64,000 nucleotides of DNA from Labia minor (lineage: Eukaryota > Arthropoda > Insecta > Dermaptera > Spongiphoridae). The stretch is from positions 92,882,538 to 92,946,537 of the forward strand of contig OY720344.1 in NCBI GenBank assembly GCA_963082975.1, written 5' to 3'. Shown here piece after piece: positions 58,293 to 64,000 of this stretch. How positions within the stretch are numbered: position 1 is the stretch's first letter; every line of letters starts with the position of its first letter. The notes beneath the pieces were generated by a model. It did not search any database, had not been told where the DNA came from, and saw only the letters and a list, made by a program, of their open reading frames with translations. The position numbers and the translations under genes are program-made.

Positions 58293-58886
58293 TACTATCT
58301 CGCCAGAGATAGTATTGCGATCACGAAAATTTTCGATGTTTTTATACGTTTTGAAGGTTCCTGAATCATTTTCACTAAGGTTGAGAAAAATGTCTGTGTG
58401 TGTGTGTGTGTGTGTGTATGTGTGTATGTATGTAGGCAAGATTACGCAAAAACGGTTTGAGCTAGAATGATGCAATTTGGTACATGAGCATTATTCAAAA
58501 TTCATAGTTTTCTATCAACTTTTGAGAAATGTAGCTCAACCGGAAGAGGGTCATTACCTACAACGTTTTGATTTTTTTTCCTCTAAAGTGACCGTAAAAA
58601 TAAAGATATATGTTTGATAATTTTTCACATGATTAATAATTGTATAAAACTGCTATATATAGAATTTCAGCTTGATTGAATCGCTGAAAGTACCAGAATT
58701 AATTTTTTAACACTGCAAATCACGCGCCAGTACGTGTCGTAGTATCATCAATAAAGAGCCAAACATGCGCTGGTTTAATATTTATTATTTATAATTTATA
58801 ATTAATTAAATTTAATTTAAATATAATATATTATGTTATTTAATCCAATTCAAATTGCGAGATAGTCGAGTGGAGACACTCCAGCT
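58293..58886 (+). mobile_element. HINE-A family element, copy 3 (best preserved)
   Basis: Starts TACTATCTC-gcca-GAGATAGTA and ends GCGAGATAGTCGAG, then TGGAGACACTCCAGCT. The 10-base ACTATCTCGC at the 5' end is exactly complementary to GCGAGATAGT near the 3' end, and the 3' hairpin is TGGAG-aca-CTCCA. A pure (TG)12-type microsatellite lies at about 58,394-58,420. The left neighbour is T and the right neighbour T, consistent with the TT target preference of Helentrons. Confidence 0.75.
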
Positions 58887-58921
58887 TATTTTAATTAATG
58901 AAATTAATCATCATGTTTCAA

Positions 58922-59097
58922 CAGTGGCGGATTAAGGGTCCAGAGCGCCCTAGGCAATCACCTTATCGGCGCCCCTGTATCGGCCATAAATGCCCATCAT
59001 AATACTATAAATTTTAAAAATTCTGAGCTCGCGCGCCCCTTGTAACTACACGCCCCTATGCACGTGCCTAGTTTGCCTTACGGATAATCCGCCTCTG
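58922..59097. mobile_element. hAT MITE with perfect 8-bp target duplication
   Basis: A 176-bp element starts CAGTGGCGGATTAAGG and ends CGGATAATCCGCCTCTG (imperfect inverted ends of about 14 bases). Both flanks carry TGTTTCAA (58914-58921 and 59098-59105). CAG...CTG termini and an 8-bp duplication define hAT. The interior is GC-rich and non-coding. It sits 35 bases after HINE-A copy 3. Confidence 0.85.
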
Positions 59098-60660
59098 TGT
59101 TTCAATAAATGTAAAAATTCAAGAGGTGACTTTGGAAAAAATAATCTCATAAAGATGGTACAAAACATTCAATTTAACACAAATACGTTAATTTTTTTCA
59201 ACAACCGAAGCTCATTAAAATGGATTGAATAGCTTTAGAATGGGCTAAATCTATTAATCCGTTTTACCAAATCTGTGTTACTAAAATCGCTCTTAAACTG
59301 TTAAGTATATGGATAGACTTATTTGCTTATAGGTAAAATGTTGATACGTTTTGTTAAAACAATAATAATTTATTTAATTGTTTATATTAGAAAATATTGA
59401 ATATAAAATGGTTAGTTTATAAATTATTTTAGTATAATATCTAAATAATTTGTTTGTGAAAAAAATTTCATATACCTAAATTGATCTTACAATGTTTAAG
59501 AGCCTGATCGCAAAAACATTTTACCTTTTTTTTAATAGTCATATTGAAAAATCGAAAATGTTACCTTTTCTGTGTCATGGCTTTAAATTAATATGATACT
59601 TAGTAATAATTTAATACTTAGTAATTTGAATGCGGACTCTTGAAAATGGCTTCGCGGGCACCAGTTTGGCAAAACCCCTGTTGTAGAATATCATAAACTT
59701 AATCATTTATCGATACAACCACCAATTTTTGTTAATTTCATAAATCCTCCATATTCCTGGGATGCTGATCATAATTTTTTTTTATATAATTTTTCTCACT
59801 AATTTAGATTAATTATATTGAACAGATATAAATTTGATAAATAATAAATGTGCTTTTAAACCTTTATATAATATTTTAATATACAAGATAATCAAACTAT
59901 ACATATAATTTATTTTTAATATTATTATTATTTATTTTCTCAATTTCCAAATTTTTTTTATTATCTATGATTTATAAAAAAAAATTTGAAAATAAATTGA
60001 TTTCTCTGAATTAAGATGGGGAAAAGAAAGTTGTACCTATTAATATTTTTAATTATATATTATATATTTTGATATACCAATATACAAGTATTATCACTAT
60101 ATGATATAAAAATCAAAGTTCTTTTTTTTAATCGAAATTACAAATTTTAAGAAGAATAAACAAAAAAAAGCTAGGCAGATGAAATTTTAATTTTATATGT
60201 ATTTTAATTAAATATCTCACTGACAATAAAGTACAAAATTAAAAAGATGAAAATATGAAAAAATAATTGAATAAAATTGACAAGAGTATTTGTTTGTTTT
60301 TTTTTTTTTTTTTAAACATTTAATTATTAATTTATGAAAAACAAATGCTTTTTTGAGAGAAAGTAACTTTTTAAATTATTCACATTTAATTTCATTATAT
60401 TTTTATCACTTTATTGAGAATATAAGTACAATAGTGTATTTATATATTTTGTTTAGTTAAATTACTCTTACCCACCACTCATAAAGGAAATCTCCAAAGT
60501 TAGCCTATAATAAATAATTTAAATATATATATATACTACTATAAGGGTCATAAGTCTTTCAAATATTAATCCATAGCAATAATTTAAAGAATAAAGGAGT
60601 ATTTATTTGCACCTATTTTTATTACATTGGGTAACCATAGAATATTTATATATATATATT
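59098..60660. other. Neuroligin intron with a possible hAT end
   Basis: The string gcgggcaccagtttggcaaa followed by acccctg, ending at 59,680, resembles one hAT terminus; no matching left end is seen. The rest is AT-rich with an 18-base T run near 60,298-60,315. Confidence 0.35.
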
Positions 60661-60890
60661 AGCAGGGACACTAATGGCAATGCTCGTTTAAGTAGATTAA
60701 TGCACGTGGGGGTTCTTGAAATTACCCAAAACAGCAGTTGGAGTAGAATCGAGGCAGCCAACCATCACCCTAAACGCTCCCAGCCCGTAACAGCCATCGA
60801 GCCCTTGACTGTCCAGCTTTGGACCCCTCGGCACCAGCCCTTGCTTCTGACGTACCACATTATATATAATAACACAACCATTTGTTGAAT
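60661..60890. other. Unrecognised GC-rich segment with open frames
   Basis: An abrupt GC-rich island of about 200 bases is open on both strands. The plus frame reads GNARLSRLMHVGVLEITQ, then AANHHPKRSQPVTAIEP and QLWTPRHQPLLLTYHI (60,661-60,885, stop TGA at 60,886). The minus frame reads QGLVPRGPKLDSQGLDGCYG. I cannot name it. The sharp edges and the position next to a truncated HINE suggest a repeat or captured fragment rather than an exon of neuroligin. Confidence 0.35.
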
Positions 60891-60910
60891 TAAACAGTAG
60901 GGTCAATGAA

Positions 60911-61320
60911 TTTGAATTGGATTAAATAACATATATTATATTTAAATTAAAATTAATAAATAATATGTATTAAGCCAGCGCGTGTTTGTTTGGCTCTTTA
61001 TTGATGGCACCACGACACCTGCTGGCGCGTGATTTGAAGTCGTGTTAAAAAATTAATTACGGTTCTTTCAGCGATTCAACCAAGCTGAAATTATATATAG
61101 CAGTTTTATAAAATGTTTAATCATGTGAAACTATCAAACATATATCTTTATGTTTATGGGCACTTTAGAGGAAAAAAAATCAAAACGTGGTAAGTAATGA
61201 CCCATTTTCGCTTGTGCTACATTTTTCAAAAGTTGAAAGAAAACTACAAATTTTGAATAATGCCCATGTACCAAATTTGATGATTGTAGGCTCAAACCCT
61301 TTTTGAGTAATCTTGTCTAT

Positions 61321-61355
<35 letters not shown>

Positions 61356-61479
61356 CATACATACACATAGACATTTTTCCCAACCTTAGTGAAAATGATT
61401 CAGAAACCTTCAAAACGTTTAAAAAAATCAAAATTTCGAAAATTTTCGTGATCGCAATACTATCTCTGCCGCGATAGTA
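60911..61479 (-). mobile_element. HINE-A family element, copy 4, 3'-truncated
   Basis: A reverse-orientation copy. The 5' foldback is present at the right (TACTATCGC...GATAGTA). The left end stops at TTTGAATTGGATTAAATAAC, so the GCGAGATAGT repeat and the 3' hairpin are missing. The microsatellite is CA/TA-rich (acacacacacacacatatata). The small minus-strand open frame across it is a shadow. Confidence 0.68.
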
Positions 61480-61526
61480 AAAAATGTTACGAGATAAAGG
61501 TTATGTTTACCTCAATAAACATAGCT

Positions 61527-61799
61527 TCAAAGCAAAACCTTCATCCAAAAACGATTCATTCTTAATTCTGTGAACAAGGCCAGCTTTAATACCAAACACA
61601 GCTTCCATTGAAAGAACAATGAAAATGGGCTTGGAGAAAGATCTGGTGATCGAGAGGCCCTGTCCACATTCAACTCAAAAAAAAAAGATGCGTCCTGTAA
61701 TATGATATTTGACAAAAGGCAAGAGATATGATAAGCAGACCCATTTTGTTGAAACCAAACATTATCGAAGTATATTTGATATCTTATCAATTTAGACAT
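61527..61799 (-). pseudogene. Tc1/mariner-like transposase relic
   Basis: An open minus frame contains VWFQQNGSAYHISCLL and, after a gap, SRSPDLSPSPFSLFFQWKL. These correspond to the WFQQDGAPxH and W[PA]xRSPDLSPLDFFLWGxLK motifs of a Tc1/mariner-like transposase family. The second catalytic Asp is Asn here and the third acidic position is lost, so it is inactive. Only about 90 codons remain. It may be the source family of the non-autonomous elements at 19,706 and 51,277, but that is inference. Confidence 0.5.
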
Positions 61800-63113
61800 A
61801 AAAACATCTTATAATGGCCAACATTTGGATGATTGATGATTATTTTTTGCGGTTGAATTCCAATTTATTCTTATTTGTGGTTTATGTTTAATAACTGGGA
61901 TGTTATTTGTAATCTTGAGAAATTAAAAATTGTAATTTAATTAAAAAATAAATGTTTTGGAAATTATAAAACATGTTGGATACTCTGTAAAATTTACTTC
62001 AAATTAACTATTAATATAATACGAAGGCAATTTTTTTTTGGAACTGTTGTTAGAACATTCTAATTGGAAAATGATGTTATCAGGTAGATAGAGAATAGGA
62101 AATCTCATTAGAAGGATTAGGAATAATCAATTGGGAATTTCATCTAAGAGAAAATAATCTACCAGAGTTTGATGAGTTAGAGATATAGAGATACTGGGAT
62201 TTATAAGATTTAATTGACATCCCCTTAAAATACAGTAGATGTATGTAGACACATTTACTGTAAATGTTATCCAGCCATAAGGTTAGCCTTGGTATAGTGA
62301 AATTAATTTCCTTCCAAGAATAAGCAATTAGCACACAGATATATCTTAATTTAAAACAATAAAATACCATCGTGCATGAAAATATAAATTTATAGAGATT
62401 ATAAAAATAAATAAGGTATATAAAACAACTAAAATACATTCATACAAGAGCATGTTAAAATCTCTCACAAGATATACGTCTGATTGTTATGCAATGAAAC
62501 TTTATCAATTAATTCTAAATATAATACAATTAGAAATAATTATTATAAAAAATAAATATATTTAATGAATTATATATATTTTTATGACTTAGATTTTTTA
62601 CCATTTTCTTTTGTAGTATTTTCACAACTATACAAGTTTCAATGTTCCTAGAAAAGTGATTTTTTTAAAATTATTTTTATATATTATTTTATAGATGTTC
62701 AACGGGCTTCATAAATAACTTAAGTAATTATAAAAAAAAATATATGTTGGAAAGGGTTCCGTTTATCAGAGAAGAAAATGTGATAATCCTGTCATATGAT
62801 AGCGTGGTGGAGTGAATCAATGAATGAATCACATCTAATCTAATGGGAACTTGATTTTAATAAATGTTTATCAGCAGGCAGTCATGTTCGGTAACGAGAT
62901 AAATTGAAATTGGATCGCAATGCAATTTAAGTTGTGTTATTGCATTGCATTCGGCGTAATTTGTCATGTCGTATGTGGAGGAGGTGGTGGTGTTGGAGGT
63001 TGGAACAACAACATTGATTCCCGTTCCACTAACCACTCTCTTCATGATTCCGATACTAATTGAGAAAGGATTGCAAGCGAGAATGGCTGAATGCGCCCCA
63101 GAAAATCACTTAC
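61800..63113. other. Neuroligin intron upstream of 33-kb exon
   Basis: AT-rich, with a less AT-rich part just after the exon donor (62,930-63,110) that is open in one minus frame without a splice acceptor. No element is recognised. Confidence 0.35.
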
Positions 63114-63247
63114 CGAGACTCAAATATTTCTTGTGCACGGATTCATAAGCAGTCCATTCGATATTTTTAAAACGATTCCTCTCTTGCCGGGCACCGGATC
63201 CGTGCTGTTGTGATACGAGATCTGGTTCTTGAGGCTCGTTCGGATTT
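63114..63247 (-). CDS. Nlg: Neuroligin exon: end of esterase-like domain
   Basis: A 134-nt exon between minus-strand acceptor CTTTACAG (before 63,247) and donor GTAAGT (63,113). Its first base completes a codon; it then reads NPNEPQEPDLVSQQHGSG, ARQERNRFKNIEWTAYE and SVHKKYLSL, and leaves one base for the Asp codon completed at 33,526. NPN.P (after an ARTG in the family), then NRF..[IV].W..Y....KKYL.[LI], is the conserved run into KPKVK. The exon upstream in transcription, carrying the rest of the cholinesterase-like domain, is not in 63,248-64,000 and so lies right of the window. Confidence 0.93.
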
Positions 63248-63344
63248 CTGTAAAGAAAAAATCCATAATCAAAAAAATATTACAACATATATATATATAT
63301 ATATATATAAACATCTGATTTTTTAACAGTTTATGAAAAAGCAT

Positions 63345-63540
63345 CGCCTATCAAGCCGGTTGAAGCCTAAGCGGAGTAGACGTATTGTATGATCAGTACA
63401 ATGGATCCTCTCAACTTTTATTTTGATTTTCTTGATTGTTGCCGCCACTTATTATAGCTGAATGGTCCATCGTTTCCATAGACCCCCAGTTAGAGAAAGC
63501 CCGGGTTTTAAAGCCGGGCCCACAATATTGAAACTCATGA
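63345..63540 (-). mobile_element. tRNA-derived SINE, copy 4
   Basis: Same family as copies 1-3: gatcagtacaatggatcctc, tcaacttttattttgatttt and gacccccagttagagaaa are shared with copy 2. The tRNA-like head at the right has a decayed box B (GGCTTTAAAACCC on the minus strand). It lies about 100 bases upstream (in transcription) of the neuroligin exon acceptor. Confidence 0.6.
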
Positions 63541-64000
63541 ATTTTGAGTGAAGATAAATTAAGATAAAGAGAGTTGGAGTGTGTGTAATATCGTTGTTCC
63601 AGGTAAGAACTTTGGAGTTGGAAAAATTGATAAAATATTCAAAATAAATATTCTAAATTAATTATGTTTCTTATAAATTTTTAAAATATTACTATCTATA
63701 GTATATTATCAAAGAGAATATGAATTTATATGGAATGATAATGAAATGCCAAAACATCATCTCTAAATCATCATCTAAATGTAGTATATATATTTTGGAA
63801 TAGATTAGGAGATTTAGGTGATTAGAACTGGCTTTACGTCATCGTCATTCACACCGGTTTCAATAATCATTCTCGTCGATGAATAAAATAAAAGCCAAAG
63901 CAAGTTCATCTCGCCGTTGTATAGTATTAAGTGTGAGAAGAGGGATGTAGTGGGGGGACGCACCCGCCGGAGACACTTAATAATCCCTACAACATGAAAA
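63541..64000. other. Neuroligin intron at window edge
   Basis: No exon is recognised. The last 200 bases are less AT-rich. Confidence 0.35.

Noticed and set aside
58257-58475. Small frames with THTHTHTH or CVCVCVC runs (also near 45,871 and 61,180)
   Set aside because: These are translations of the microsatellite inside HINE-A copies.
59640-59680. hAT element with ...AAAACCCCTG end
   Set aside because: Only one terminus is visible and no 8-bp duplication could be paired, so no element boundaries are claimed.
62857-63148. Open frames on both strands next to the 63-kb neuroligin exon
   Set aside because: The minus frame lies past a perfect donor (gtaagt) with an in-frame stop between; the plus frame is antisense to the exon.

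Overview
The window is a very AT-rich piece of an animal nuclear genome, almost certainly an insect or other arthropod. The evidence is two intron-rich genes for neuronal membrane proteins, split by GT-AG introns, set in DNA crowded with arthropod-type transposons: mariner, Helitron, HINE/DINE-1-like, hAT, Tigger, non-LTR elements and tRNA-derived SINEs. I cannot fix the species; an insect is my best reading. Nothing bacterial or viral is evident.

Plus strand, 2.3-10.3 kb: the 3' half of an NKAIN gene (Na+/K+-ATPase beta-subunit-interacting protein). Small exons encode the conserved end of the last membrane segment and the FDFIGGFDP signature. They are followed by a long arthropod-type cytoplasmic tail with a basic block, an Ala10 run, Gln/Pro/Ser-rich sequence and a C-terminal PDZ-type ligand (ETVI). 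The 5' exons lie left of the window. The annotated phases require one more small exon between 2,557 and 6,778; a 38-nt candidate at 3,886-3,923 fits exactly.

Minus strand, 63.2-22.5 kb: the 3' part of a neuroligin gene. Three exons (63,114-63,247; 33,251-33,526; 22,476-23,092) have matching phases and encode the end of the esterase-like ectodomain, the stalk, the single membrane helix and the cytoplasmic tail ending in ELRV. The introns are about 29.6 kb and 10.2 kb, and the rest of the ectodomain is right of the window. NKAIN and neuroligin are convergent, with about 12 kb between their stop codons.

The intergenic space and the neuroligin introns are a transposon archive. It holds one structurally complete mariner with an intact 340-aa DD34D transposase (11.6-12.9 kb). 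A 5'-truncated non-LTR element (34.5-36.9 kb) sits inside a tRNA-derived SINE, flanked by a 15-bp target duplication. Two families have Helentron/HINE architecture: a 5' subterminal inverted repeat, its complement near the 3' end, then a short hairpin. There is a canonical TC...CTAG Helitron, several internally deleted Tc1/mariner-type elements, a hAT MITE with a perfect 8-bp target duplication, Tigger and RTE-like relics, and a probable solo LTR. The remainder is AT-rich intron or intergenic DNA with microsatellites and a few GC-richer patches of unknown role.
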